NCBI GenBank assembly: GCA_036806345.1
Contig: DAIROT010000062.1
Coordinates: 1-11,249 of the forward strand
DNA from: QHCF01 sp003244275
GTDB lineage: Bacteria; Actinomycetota; Acidimicrobiia; Acidimicrobiales; QHCF01
Direction of reading: 5' to 3'
DNA: 11,249 nucleotides
The notes below the pieces were generated by a model. That model ran no database searches, was not told the DNA's origin, and saw only the letters and a list, made by a program, of their open reading frames with translations. Within the stretch, counting starts at the first letter, position 1. Every line of letters starts with the position of its first letter. Positions 1-5,028 of this stretch are shown in pieces. A program made the position numbers and the translations under genes.

Positions 1-476
1 GCGGTGAACACCGGTCGCAGCTCCAGGGCGTCCACCACGGCCTCGATCTCCTGGCGTGGCAGCTCGGCGGCGGCCATGGCATCCACCGTTGCCTCCAGCC
101 AGCCGCTGTCCGGGCCAGAGCTCAACAACTCGTCGGCCCGGTGGAGCTGCTCTGCGATATTGGCCAGGTGAAAGTAGGCCGAGAAGGCCCGGACCAGTGA
201 CATTGAAGTTGGCAGGTCGACCTCCGCCAGGAGGGCCTCGACCTCGGCCGTTTCATCTCTCGGGTCGATCACATCACTCTGGTCGGTCGAATCTTCCAGA
301 ACCGTGGTACGGGCTCGTTTGGTCAGGGCCCGCACCCGCTCGACCAGGTCGAACAGCTCCCTGCCCTCCTGGCGGATCAGCGACTGGCCGAGAAGCTCGC
401 CCAGGCGGCGTATGTCGGTGCGCAGATCCAGGTCCTTTTGGACGGGGTCCTTGGGCGAGCCTTGGTCAACGGACAT
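1..476 (-). CDS. ppc: Phosphoenolpyruvate carboxylase, N-terminal part (cut by left window edge)
   Basis: PEP carboxylase converts phosphoenolpyruvate and bicarbonate to oxaloacetate in the cytoplasm, refilling the TCA cycle. About 158 N-terminal residues lie in the window; the rest is beyond position 1. I recognise the family from LGELLGQSLIRQEGRELFDL near residues 31-50, the FSAYFHLANIAEQLHRADEL helix in the middle, and ALELRPVFTA at the edge. That last stretch is where the family's HPTEA catalytic motif begins, so the active site itself is not visible. The ATG at 476 starts 10 bases after the TAA of the upstream acetyltransferase on the same strand. No Shine-Dalgarno is evident, so translation probably depends on coupling. 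It seems to be the last visible gene of the methyltransferase-GNAT-ppc run. Identity is fairly sure from the N-terminal pattern; integrity of the gene cannot be judged. Confidence 0.88.
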   Translation of the reverse strand, partial: MSVDQGSPKDPVQKDLDLRTDIRRLGELLGQSLIRQEGRELFDLVERVRALTKRARTTVLEDSTDQSDVIDPRDETAEVEALLAEVDLPTSMSLVRAFSAYFHLANIAEQLHRADELLSSGPDSGWLEATVDAMAAAELPRQEIEAVVDALELRPVFT

Positions 477-486
477 CCGGGCCAGG

Positions 487-1014
487 TTACGTGGCTGACG
501 AACCCGCCTTGTTGACCGGGCGCCGCATGGTCACACGGGGCCACGCCGCCAGGCCTCGTGCAGCCTCCCTGTGGCGGATGCGTAGCAGGCCGTCGGTCAT
601 CTCGTCTTCGGCCAGGACCTCGAACCCGAGCCGGCGGTAGTAGGGCGCGTTCCAGGGGACCTCGGAGTAGGTGGTCAGGGTCAGGGCGGTGAGACCCTGT
701 TGCTGCGCCCAGGTGTCGGCGGCTGCCAGGAGCGACCTGCCCAGGCCCAGGCGGGCATGGTCGGGTCGGACCGAGACCTGTTCGATGTGGCCACAGCCCT
801 CGATCACGCTCGCCAGGAGGTAGCCCATCGGGCGGTCTGTCTCGTCGGCGCAGACCCACGCCCGGTCGCCGTCGACAAAGCTGGCCAGCTCCGTGACGGA
901 CGGGGGCTCGTCATCTGCCACCGCGGCCATACCCAGGGCGCGAAATGACGCGCCGGCTGCTCGTTCGATCTCCCGCAGCATCGCCAGGTCGTCCAGTCGG
1001 GCCGCTCGGATCAC
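487..1014 (-). CDS. GNAT-family N-acetyltransferase
   Basis: A 175-residue protein of the GNAT fold, which transfers acetyl from acetyl-CoA to an amine; the substrate cannot be read from the sequence. Residues 1-18 give the usual beta1-alpha1 opening (MIRAARLDDLAMLREIERAA). Residues 76-96 are the acetyl-CoA loop (HIEQVSVRPDHARLGLGRSLL), and PWNAPYYRRLGFEV near residues 120-133 is the typical C-terminal motif. In the pyrophosphate loop the usual Q/R-x-x-G-x-G has Ala at the first position (A87-R-L-G-L-G) with Arg displaced to 88, a mild deviation. The start is GTG, preceded by an AGGTAGGA-like ribosome site that overlaps the TGA of the methyltransferase 14 bases upstream. It lies between the methyltransferase and ppc, so it is probably co-transcribed with both. 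Confidence 0.85.
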   Translation of the reverse strand: MIRAARLDDLAMLREIERAAGASFRALGMAAVADDEPPSVTELASFVDGDRAWVCADETDRPMGYLLASVIEGCGHIEQVSVRPDHARLGLGRSLLAAADTWAQQQGLTALTLTTYSEVPWNAPYYRRLGFEVLAEDEMTDGLLRIRHREAARGLAAWPRVTMRRPVNKAGSSAT

Positions 1015-1028
1015 GCTTTGGTCCTACC

Positions 1029-1715
1029 TCACCGAGTGTGCGTGGGGGAGCGGTCGTCACCTGCAGGCAGCGTCGCATAGGCCATGCAGCCGATGGTGCC
1101 AAACCTGATCGGCTGGCCCAGGGCCCCCCTGAGGCTCTCGGCGGTCATGGCTCGCGCAACCTGCCCGGCGCGGTGAAGCAGCCGCAGATAGCCATTACCT
1201 CTCAGCGTCTGGGTCACCAGACCCGCCAGGTACAGCTCTCCACCGGGCGCCAGTTGCCTGCGCAACGCGCCCACGACCGCGGGGAGGTCGTCGAAGAGGT
1301 GGGTGAAGCCCAACCCCAGGACGGTAGTGAACCCGTGGGCCGGAAAGGGCAAATCGAGGAGGTCGGCCTGGACCAGGCGAATAGGCGCGGCCGTGACGAT
1401 CTGATGGTCATCCCGGGTGGCCTGGATGCGCCGTCCGGCGCGTTCGAGCATCGCCCGGGACAGGTCGACCAGCGTGGTTGGCCGCCGAGCGCGCCCGTGC
1501 AGCTCGGCGGTGGCCGCCGCCGACCCGGCCGCCACCTCCAGCAGCGGTCCGTCGGAGGAGGCAATGGCGGCGGCCGCGAACTCGGCGTAGTCATCCGGTG
1601 ACGTGCTCCAAGCCAGACGGTTATAGGCCCTCGACCGCACCAGCCGGTCGTAGACGGCGGCGGCCCGGTCGTACGGGGCGTCTGCGTCACCGAGGTCACT
1701 GTCGATTCTCCACAT
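1029..1715 (-). CDS. Class I SAM-dependent methyltransferase, TetR-controlled
   Basis: A 228-residue Rossmann-fold methyltransferase. Motif I is LLEVAAGSA at residues 58-66, the acidic SAM-ribose residue is D84 (TTLVDLSRAML), and a motif like ubiE-type enzymes follows at 114-124 (LVQADLLDLPF). Residues LAPGGELYLAG form the later beta-strand turn. The acceptor substrate is unknown. I place the start at the ATG at 1715. The frame is open 40 codons further upstream, but that part runs through the divergent regulator and reads as shadow sequence. The chosen ATG lies in the centre of palindrome 1, and a TACCTT -10-like hexamer (minus strand, 1728-1723) ends 8 bases before it, which points to a leaderless mRNA. 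The GNAT and ppc genes follow closely on the same strand. Presumably repressed by the divergent TetR protein. Confidence 0.82.
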   Translation of the reverse strand: MWRIDSDLGDADAPYDRAAAVYDRLVRSRAYNRLAWSTSPDDYAEFAAAAIASSDGPLLEVAAGSAAATAELHGRARRPTTLVDLSRAMLERAGRRIQATRDDHQIVTAAPIRLVQADLLDLPFPAHGFTTVLGLGFTHLFDDLPAVVGALRRQLAPGGELYLAGLVTQTLRGNGYLRLLHRAGQVARAMTAESLRGALGQPIRFGTIGCMAYATLPAGDDRSPTHTR

Positions 1716-1721
1716 GGAGAA
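1706..1721. promoter_or_regulatory. TetR operator 1, over the methyltransferase start
   Basis: TTCTCCACATGGAGAA is a palindrome with two 7-base arms around a 2-base centre. Its copy (operator 2) is exactly 33 bp away. The methyltransferase start codon (1715-1713, minus) lies in its centre. The same stretch falls where the -35 region of the tetR promoter would be. A repressor bound here would therefore block the first bases of one transcript and polymerase binding for the other. Assignment to the adjacent TetR protein is inference from position and symmetry. Confidence 0.75.
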
Positions 1722-1722
1722 G

Positions 1723-1739
1723 AAGGTAGCACTTATCAT
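1723..1739. promoter_or_regulatory. Face-to-face -10 elements for methyltransferase and tetR
   Basis: On the plus strand TATCAT (1734-1739) ends 8 bases before the A of the tetR ATG at 1747. On the minus strand TACCTT (1728-1723) ends 8 bases before the A of the methyltransferase ATG at 1715. Both fit TANNNT, at the spacing at which transcription would begin at the start codon. No -35 hexamer is recognisable on either side. The two elements lie between the two palindromes, 5 bp apart. Confidence 0.55.
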
Positions 1740-1754
1740 TCTCCAAATGGAGAA
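1739..1754. promoter_or_regulatory. TetR operator 2, over the tetR start
   Basis: TTCTCCAAATGGAGAA has the same arms as operator 1 and differs at one centre base. The tetR ATG (1747-1749) is in its centre, so binding would autorepress tetR. It also covers the likely -35 region of the methyltransferase promoter. The pair shares the extended consensus ATTCTCCAMATGGAGAA. Confidence 0.75.
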
Positions 1755-2271
1755 AAGCTCTCGAATGCGATTGCTGGATGCGGCGCTCGAGTTGCTCGGA
1801 CGCCTGGGGGTCGCCGCCTTGACCGTACGAGGCACCGAGGACGCGGCCGGGTTGCCCCACGGTTCGGTTCGCCATCACTTCGGTGACCGGGCGGGGATGG
1901 TCGCGGCACTGTTCGACCATCTGGCTGATAGAGAAGGAGCACCCGCTGATGGCCCGATCGTCGCTGCGTTGGAACAGTGGCTGGGACCGGGACGAGAGCT
2001 GACCCTCGCCCGCTACGAGTTATTCCTGATGGCGGCCCGAGACCCCACGCTTCGCGTCCCACTGATCCGGGCCAGAGATCGCTTCGTCGCTGCTGCCGCG
2101 GCGCGCGTCGGTCCAGCAGCAGCGCCAACCCTTGTGGCCGCCCTGGACGGACTCGTTCTCGACGGCCTGGTGCGAGGCGACAATGATCCCGACCGGCTCC
2201 GTGCCGCCGTGACTCAGATCACGGATGCGTGGGGGCGGCACGCGGAGGACAACTCGATCGACCGGCAGTGA
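1747..2271 (+). CDS. TetR-family transcriptional repressor
   Basis: A 174-residue one-domain-plus-ligand-domain regulator of normal TetR size. Residues 1-48 hold the helix-turn-helix: RLLDAALELLGRLGVAALTV leads into GLPHGSVRHHFGDRAGMVAAL, which matches the family's G-x-x-x-x-x-x-Y/H-F-x-(D/S)-(K/R)-x-x-L pattern. The rest is helical and would bind an unknown ligand. I choose the ATG at 1747 because a -10-like TATCAT sits 8 bases upstream. An in-frame ATG at 1714 would add 11 residues, but it lies in operator 1, upstream of that -10. The gene is divergent from the methyltransferase-GNAT-ppc run and has one palindrome on its own start and one on the methyltransferase start, so autorepression and control of that run are likely. 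Its stop is 28 bases before vapB, on the same strand, so read-through into vapBC is possible. Confidence 0.88.
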   Translation: MEKSSRMRLLDAALELLGRLGVAALTVRGTEDAAGLPHGSVRHHFGDRAGMVAALFDHLADREGAPADGPIVAALEQWLGPGRELTLARYELFLMAARDPTLRVPLIRARDRFVAAAAARVGPAAAPTLVAALDGLVLDGLVRGDNDPDRLRAAVTQITDAWGRHAEDNSIDRQ

Positions 2272-2278
2272 CTAATTG

Positions 2279-2294
2279 TGATGCATTGGCATCA
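2279..2294. promoter_or_regulatory. Palindrome before vapBC, likely autoregulatory operator
   Basis: TGATGCATTGGCATCA has perfect 6-base arms (TGATGC/GCATCA) around a 4-base centre. It ends just 5 bases before the vapB ATG and abuts the weak AGG ribosome site. RHH-type VapB proteins commonly bind such palindromes and repress their own operon. A weak -10-like TAATTG (2273-2278) precedes it, so binding would cover the transcript start. Confidence 0.6.
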
Positions 2295-2299
2295 GGTGC

Positions 2300-2542
2300 A
2301 TGCGTACCACGATTCGTCTTGACGATGATCTCCTGTTCGCCGTGCAGGAGCGGGCGCGGCGTGAGAAGCGTACGGCGGGGGAGGTGTTGTCCGATCTCGT
2401 CCGTCAGGCATTGACTGGGCAAGGTCGACAATCCGAGGGCCACGCCAGCGCCGGGCATCTTGGTTTTCAGCCCTTGCCTCGCCGGGGCGCCGCCATCTCC
2501 AACGCGCTGATTGACCGGCTCCGCGAGGACGAGCCTGAGTGA
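2300..2542 (+). CDS. vapB: VapB-type antitoxin, ribbon-helix-helix
   Basis: An 80-residue antitoxin. Residues 1-40 (MRTTIRLDDDLLFAVQERAR and the following helix ending LVRQALTG) have the beta-strand, helix, helix pattern of the CopG/Arc ribbon-helix-helix DNA-binding fold. The remaining tail, with QPLPRRGAAISNALIDRLRE, resembles the flexible C-terminal part that wraps the cognate PIN toxin. The ATG at 2300 has a weak AGG 4-6 bases upstream. The TGA overlaps the toxin's GTG by 3-4 bases, so the two are translationally coupled. The palindrome at 2279-2294 is the likely operator. Such antitoxins are unstable and neutralise the toxin by direct binding; that is family knowledge, not visible here. 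Confidence 0.85.
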   Translation: MRTTIRLDDDLLFAVQERARREKRTAGEVLSDLVRQALTGQGRQSEGHASAGHLGFQPLPRRGAAISNALIDRLREDEPE

Positions 2543-2970
2543 GGAGGACCCTCCTCGACATCAATGTACTGCTGGCGCTGCTCGACAGCGACCACGTCGA
2601 TCATGCTCGAGCCCATGACTGGCTCGAGGGCGGGATCGAGGGTGGGTGGGCATCTTGCGCGATCACCGAGAACGGTTTCGTGCGAGTCATCAGTCAGCCT
2701 CGGTATCCCAGCCCCGTCTCGCCGTCCGTGGCCATCGACCTGTTGAGCCGGGCGTGCTTGACCGGCCCTCACCAGTTCTGGACCTGCGATGTCAGCCTGC
2801 TGGATGCCCGAATTGTGGACCGATCCCGGTTACATGGTCCACGTCAGGTCATGGATGCGTACCTGCTTGCTCTGGCTACGGTGCATGATGGCCGCTTGGC
2901 AACCTTCGACCGCTCGCTCGTTCTTGCCGCGGTCAAGGGAGCTAGTCAAGAGCACCTGACCATCCTTTAA
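2539..2970 (+). CDS. vapC: VapC toxin, PIN-domain ribonuclease
   Basis: A 143-residue PIN-domain toxin, a Mg2+-dependent RNase that halts translation when free of its antitoxin. All four acidic active-site positions are present: D7 (TLLDINVLLAL), E44 (AITENGFVRV), D106 (VMDAYLLALA) and D124 (LATFDRSL). The HARAHDWLE and GWASCAITENGF stretches are characteristic of the mycobacterial TA-type PIN subgroup. It starts with GTG at 2539, inside the end of vapB (GTGA overlap), and the frame reads with no upstream ribosome site needed. The gene looks intact. The RNA target cannot be predicted from the sequence. Confidence 0.9.
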   Translation: MRRTLLDINVLLALLDSDHVDHARAHDWLEGGIEGGWASCAITENGFVRVISQPRYPSPVSPSVAIDLLSRACLTGPHQFWTCDVSLLDARIVDRSRLHGPRQVMDAYLLALATVHDGRLATFDRSLVLAAVKGASQEHLTIL

Positions 2971-2974
2971 CTGG

Positions 2975-3024
2975 TCCTCGGGCGCCACTTCTGCCGAGTG
3001 TCGCCACTTCCCCACGCCCGAGGA
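2975..3024. terminator. Long-stem hairpin between convergent vapC and GNAT genes
   Basis: TCCTCGGGCG (2975-2984) and CGCCCGAGGA (3015-3024) form a perfect 10-bp stem around a 30-base loop. The stem starts 4 bases after the vapC TAA and ends 24 bases from the end of the convergent acetyltransferase gene, so it could stop transcripts from both sides. There is no T-tract on either strand and the loop is long, so it is not a textbook intrinsic terminator. The loop and stem edge contain CGCCACTTC twice (2984-2992 and 3002-3010). Confidence 0.45.
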
Positions 3025-3048
3025 TAGCTAAGGAGCGAACCGTCGACC

Positions 3049-3510
3049 TCATAACTCGAGTTCGTAGAAGTACATCAATGGCCCGGCCGGGCCTCCTTCC
3101 CGGTTGGAGAAGCCGAGACTCTCATAAAGACGTCGAGCGACGACGTCTGGCTCATCTACACCGATTTCCATGCTGTCGGCGCCCTGCTTGCGGGCCTCGG
3201 CGAGAGCAGCCTCCATCAGTGCTCGTCCGAGTCCGTGCCCTCGCAGTTGGGGAACCACGTACAGCTCGGCCAGGTAGCACTCAAGGCCGGCGCTCCAGAT
3301 GGTGGGGCGGAAGCGGAGCACTGCCAGCCCACCAGGCCCGTCATCGGCGAGCAAAACAAGGGTCTCACCGCTGTCGATGAGTAGTCGAATCCGTTCGGCC
3401 AATTCCGACGGCGGAGGCGTTGGCTCATTGAATTCGCGGTGCAAGTCGTGGAGCAGCCCTGCGATCGCTCCAGCGTCCTTCGGGTTCGCAAGGTGGACAA
3501 GATCACTCAT
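3049..3510 (-). CDS. GNAT-family N-acetyltransferase, downstream of vapBC
   Basis: A 153-residue acetyltransferase of the GNAT fold. The acetyl-CoA loop is textbook: LYVVPQLRGHGLGRALMEAA, with R90-G-H-G-L-G95. The C-terminal RRLYESLGF motif is also present, followed by a short tail ending in MYFYELEL. Substrate unknown. The frame is open 65 codons further upstream, but the ATG at 3510 has a perfect AGGAGG three bases before it, and similarity to the fold begins there. It begins 38 bases after the stop of the second vapC on the same strand, so it may share that transcript, although its own strong ribosome site lets it be translated independently. I do not see the DUF1778-type RHH partner that accompanies GNAT toxins of the TacAT type, so I read it as an ordinary enzyme. 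Confidence 0.85.
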   Translation of the reverse strand: MSDLVHLANPKDAGAIAGLLHDLHREFNEPTPPPSELAERIRLLIDSGETLVLLADDGPGGLAVLRFRPTIWSAGLECYLAELYVVPQLRGHGLGRALMEAALAEARKQGADSMEIGVDEPDVVARRLYESLGFSNREGGPAGPLMYFYELEL

Positions 3511-3548
3511 GGTCCTCCTGGCGGACCGGCGGGCAACTATGGTGCCTT

Positions 3549-3935
3549 TCAGACCCGAATGATCTCGAGAATCGGGAGCTCGATGTAATCGTCGTCTTGG
3601 GTCACTATTGGCGTGCCTAAAGATATCGCAGTTGCTGCGATCCAGGAGTCGTTGACCGGCATTCGCTTCCCCAAATCGCGCAATACAACCCGTAGGCGCG
3701 CCCACGCCTCGGCGACGGATTGGTCTACGGCTATGGGTTCGAGGGTGAGTGCCATGCTCAGGGTGATGAGCCGCCGATCGCGGGTGTCAACGTCTGCAGC
3801 AGCCAGGACGCCGGCTCGCAGCTCGCCGACGGTTATCACAGAGATCGCCAGTTCATCGGGGAGATTGGCCTCGTCAAGGGGGCGACCGGACTCCCGAGCG
3901 ATGAAGACACTGGTGTCGGCGATGCCTCCGCTCAA
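3549..3935 (-). CDS. vapC: VapC toxin, PIN-domain ribonuclease (second module)
   Basis: A 128-residue PIN-domain RNase. The opening IADTSVFIARESGRP and the SVITVGELRAGVLAA stretch are typical of VapC toxins paired with Phd-type antitoxins. The acidic quartet is complete: D7, E38, D96 (VNDSWIAATA) and D114 (VTQDDDY). The start is a TTG at 3935 that overlaps the antitoxin stop as TTGA. No ribosome site is seen, so translational coupling is likely. An in-frame alternative start upstream within vapB is not apparent. The sequence looks less GC-rich than its neighbours by eye, consistent with acquisition, but I have not measured this. Confidence 0.9.
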   Translation of the reverse strand: MSGGIADTSVFIARESGRPLDEANLPDELAISVITVGELRAGVLAAADVDTRDRRLITLSMALTLEPIAVDQSVAEAWARLRVVLRDLGKRMPVNDSWIAATAISLGTPIVTQDDDYIELPILEIIRV

Positions 3936-4180
3936 CGCAAGTCGTCGGTCGTGTCGGGGGCCAAGGCGCGGAGGTCTTCGGCCATGGCGGGATCGGCTTG
4001 CCGGGCCGAGAAGCGCTGGGCGAATGCCTCACGGGGTATCCACCTTGGTCGCGAGCCGAGCGGACGGAGCACGGCCACCGGTCGCCCGTCGACGGTGATG
4101 ACGACGTGCTCGCCTGCCTCCACCCGGCGTAAAACACCTCGGGTGTCATTGCGCAGCGCTCGGGAGGCCACCTCAGCCAT
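3932..4180 (-). CDS. vapB: VapB-type antitoxin, Phd/YefM fold
   Basis: An 82-residue antitoxin. MAEVASRALRNDTRGVLRRV at the N-terminus and the following VITVDGRPVAVLRPL are the Phd/YefM DNA-binding fold as seen in many actinobacterial VapB proteins. The C-terminal 40 residues (PRWIPREAFAQR onwards) would be the toxin-binding tail. The ATG at 4180 is preferred over an upstream ATG at 4198, because family similarity begins at MAEVAS and an extended -10 (TGCTACAGT, minus 4195-4187) ends 7 bases before it. That spacing implies a leaderless mRNA and would place the 4198 codon upstream of the transcript start. It overlaps vapC by 4 bases. This antitoxin fold differs from the RHH fold of the module 1 kb away, so the two are not recent duplicates. 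Confidence 0.87.
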   Translation of the reverse strand: MAEVASRALRNDTRGVLRRVEAGEHVVITVDGRPVAVLRPLGSRPRWIPREAFAQRFSARQADPAMAEDLRALAPDTTDDLR

Positions 4181-4195
4181 GCTCCGACTGTAGCA
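4180..4195 (-). promoter_or_regulatory. Leaderless extended -10 promoter of vapBC (second module)
   Basis: On the minus strand, TGC followed by TACAGT (4195-4187) matches an extended -10 element. Its last T is 7 bases from the A of the vapB ATG, the normal distance to a transcription start. The same 16 bases form an imperfect palindrome with arms TGCT and AGCA, a possible site for the antitoxin. No -35 hexamer is evident. Confidence 0.5.
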
Positions 4196-4304
4196 CATCT
4201 TCTACGAGAGCCCACCGCCGATGGAGCGCCCACTCCCCGAGGGGGGAAGCAGTGGTGGCCGTCCGCCGTGCACGACAACCTGGCTGGACCGGTGGAGGCC
4301 CGCC

Positions 4305-4366
4305 CGCCGGCCCCGCTGGCTTCGGTGGTGGCCCACTCGCCGGCCCCGCTGGCTTCGGTGGTGGCC
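4305..4366. repeat. Two tandem copies of a 29-bp GC-rich repeat, period 33 bp
   Basis: Positions 4305-4333 and 4338-4366 are identical over 29 bases, both beginning CGCCGGCCCCGCTGGCTTCG. They lie in the roughly 310-base gap (4181-4492) between the vapB start and the tRNA 3' end. I see no convincing gene in that gap. The rest holds a short CCACT...AGTGG inverted repeat near 4230-4256 and the terminator-like hairpin at 4471-4488. The 33-bp period is a multiple of three, but reading frames through it run antisense into the tRNA gene, so coding is unlikely. Confidence 0.8.
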
Positions 4367-4467
4367 ATCGGAGCTGGCCCGGAGGCGCCGTCAGAGGACC
4401 CGAACGGCAATCCTTCCCGGCCATTCCCCGGCCATTTTGGAGAGACCGTCGAGGTGCAGCAGTGGGG

Positions 4468-4488
4468 AAAGGTCCTCTGACCAGGACC
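4468..4488 (-). terminator. Intrinsic terminator-like hairpin after tRNA-Val
   Basis: On the minus strand, GGTCCT (4488-4483), a 6-base loop and AGGACC (4476-4471) form a perfect 6-bp stem followed by TTT. It begins 4 bases beyond the CCA end of the tRNA. Short for an intrinsic terminator but correctly placed. Confidence 0.5.
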
Positions 4489-4492
4489 CTAC

Positions 4493-4568
4493 TGGTGGGC
4501 GCTGGCGGACTCGAACCGCCGACCTCAGCCGTGTGAAGGCTGCGCTCTACCAACTGAGCCAAGCGCCC
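4493..4568 (-). tRNA. tRNA-Val, anticodon CAC
   Basis: A complete 76-base tRNA with encoded CCA, read on the minus strand. The acceptor stem GGGCGCT/AGCGCCC is a perfect 7 bp. The D stem is GCTC/GAGC with an AGTTGGTA loop. The anticodon stem is CAGCC/GGCTG with loop TTCACAC, giving CAC at 4535-4533, which reads GUG. The T stem is GGCGG/CCGCC with loop TTCGAGT, and the discriminator is A. A TAGTCT -10-like hexamer (4587-4582) lies 13 bases upstream. Isolated tRNA genes are common integration sites, but I found no second copy of the 3' end in the window, so no island boundary is claimed. Confidence 0.95.
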
Positions 4569-4684
4569 CGCCTGGGCAACAAGACTACCCCGCCCCCAGT
4601 CATTACGGTTGGGCCATCTCACCCACCCTTGCACGCACTTCGCCCGTCCCCGGCCGGTGGCTGTGGCGATCGGTCACCTCGCCC

Positions 4685-4990
4685 TTGGTGCTGGCGGCGT
4701 TCCTCGTCGCCGCTGGCATCCTCCACTTCGTGGCAACCTCCACCTACGAGCGCATCGTCCCCCGGGTGCTCGGTCACCCCCGGCTGCTGGTCCAGGTGAG
4801 CGGAGCGGCCGAAATCCTCTGTGGAGCCCTCCTCGCCCTGTTCGTGGCGGTGTTCCCGGCCAACGTTCAGATGGCCCTCGATGGCGGCCTCAGGGGTGCG
4901 GGGTTTCCGGCCAACTCGGCCATCGCCTCCTGGCTCCGTCTGCCGCTCCAGATCCCGCTCATCGTCTGGGCGCACCGCTTTACCCGCTGA
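4685..4990 (+). CDS. DoxX-like small integral membrane protein
   Basis: About 101 residues, strongly hydrophobic, with the DoxX-like pattern. A first membrane helix ending in GILHFV leads to a YERIVPRVLGHPRLL loop. The SGAAEILCGALLALFVAVFP helix carries a buried Glu (E43). FPANVQMALDGG and a last helix with SWLRLPLQIPLIVWAHRFT follow. Function within this family is mostly unknown; some members are linked to redox or thiol stress. The start is uncertain. The frame stays open upstream through codons reading RWLWRSVTSPLV, which look protein-like, yet there is no ATG, GTG or TTG between 4601 and 4684. I therefore use the TTG at 4685, with GTG at 4688 as an equal alternative. It ends 35 bases before the aldehyde dehydrogenase on the same strand and may be co-transcribed with it. 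Confidence 0.72.
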   Translation: MVLAAFLVAAGILHFVATSTYERIVPRVLGHPRLLVQVSGAAEILCGALLALFVAVFPANVQMALDGGLRGAGFPANSAIASWLRLPLQIPLIVWAHRFTR

Positions 4991-5011
4991 TCGGAGAGTT
5001 ACACCCCCGCC

Positions 5012-5028
5012 GTAGGGTTGGACCCATG
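5012..5028 (+). promoter_or_regulatory. Possible leaderless promoter of the aldehyde dehydrogenase
   Basis: TAGGGT (5013-5018) fits TANNNT and ends 8 bases before the A of the ATG at 5026, and no Shine-Dalgarno is present. The match to a -10 consensus is weak and no -35 is seen. Read-through from the DoxX-like gene is the alternative. Confidence 0.3.

Noticed and set aside
1716..1835. 40-codon upstream extension of the methyltransferase
   Set aside because: It overlaps the N-terminal coding part of tetR, has no family similarity, and lies upstream of the likely promoter.
3511..3705. 65-codon upstream extension of the second GNAT protein
   Set aside because: It overlaps vapC, and the ATG at 3510 has a perfect AGGAGG.
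4252..4536. Possible small Gly/Pro/Ala repeat protein over the 33-bp repeat
   Set aside because: The frame continues antisense through the tRNA, has no ribosome site, and its protein is low complexity.
4493..4568. tRNA-Val as an attachment site for an integrated island
   Set aside because: No integrase and no repeated copy of the tRNA 3' end are visible in the window.
4173..4634. Open frames on both strands across the tRNA, reading GRLAQLVERSLHTAEVGGSS and, on plus, AGGLEPPTSAV
   Set aside because: These are well-known false proteins made by translating a tRNA gene and its complement; the tRNA-Val explains them.
4609..5025. 139-codon N-terminal extension of the aldehyde dehydrogenase
   Set aside because: It overlaps the DoxX-like gene in another frame, is rich in Pro/Arg/Gly, and the ALDH fold begins properly at the ATG at 5026.
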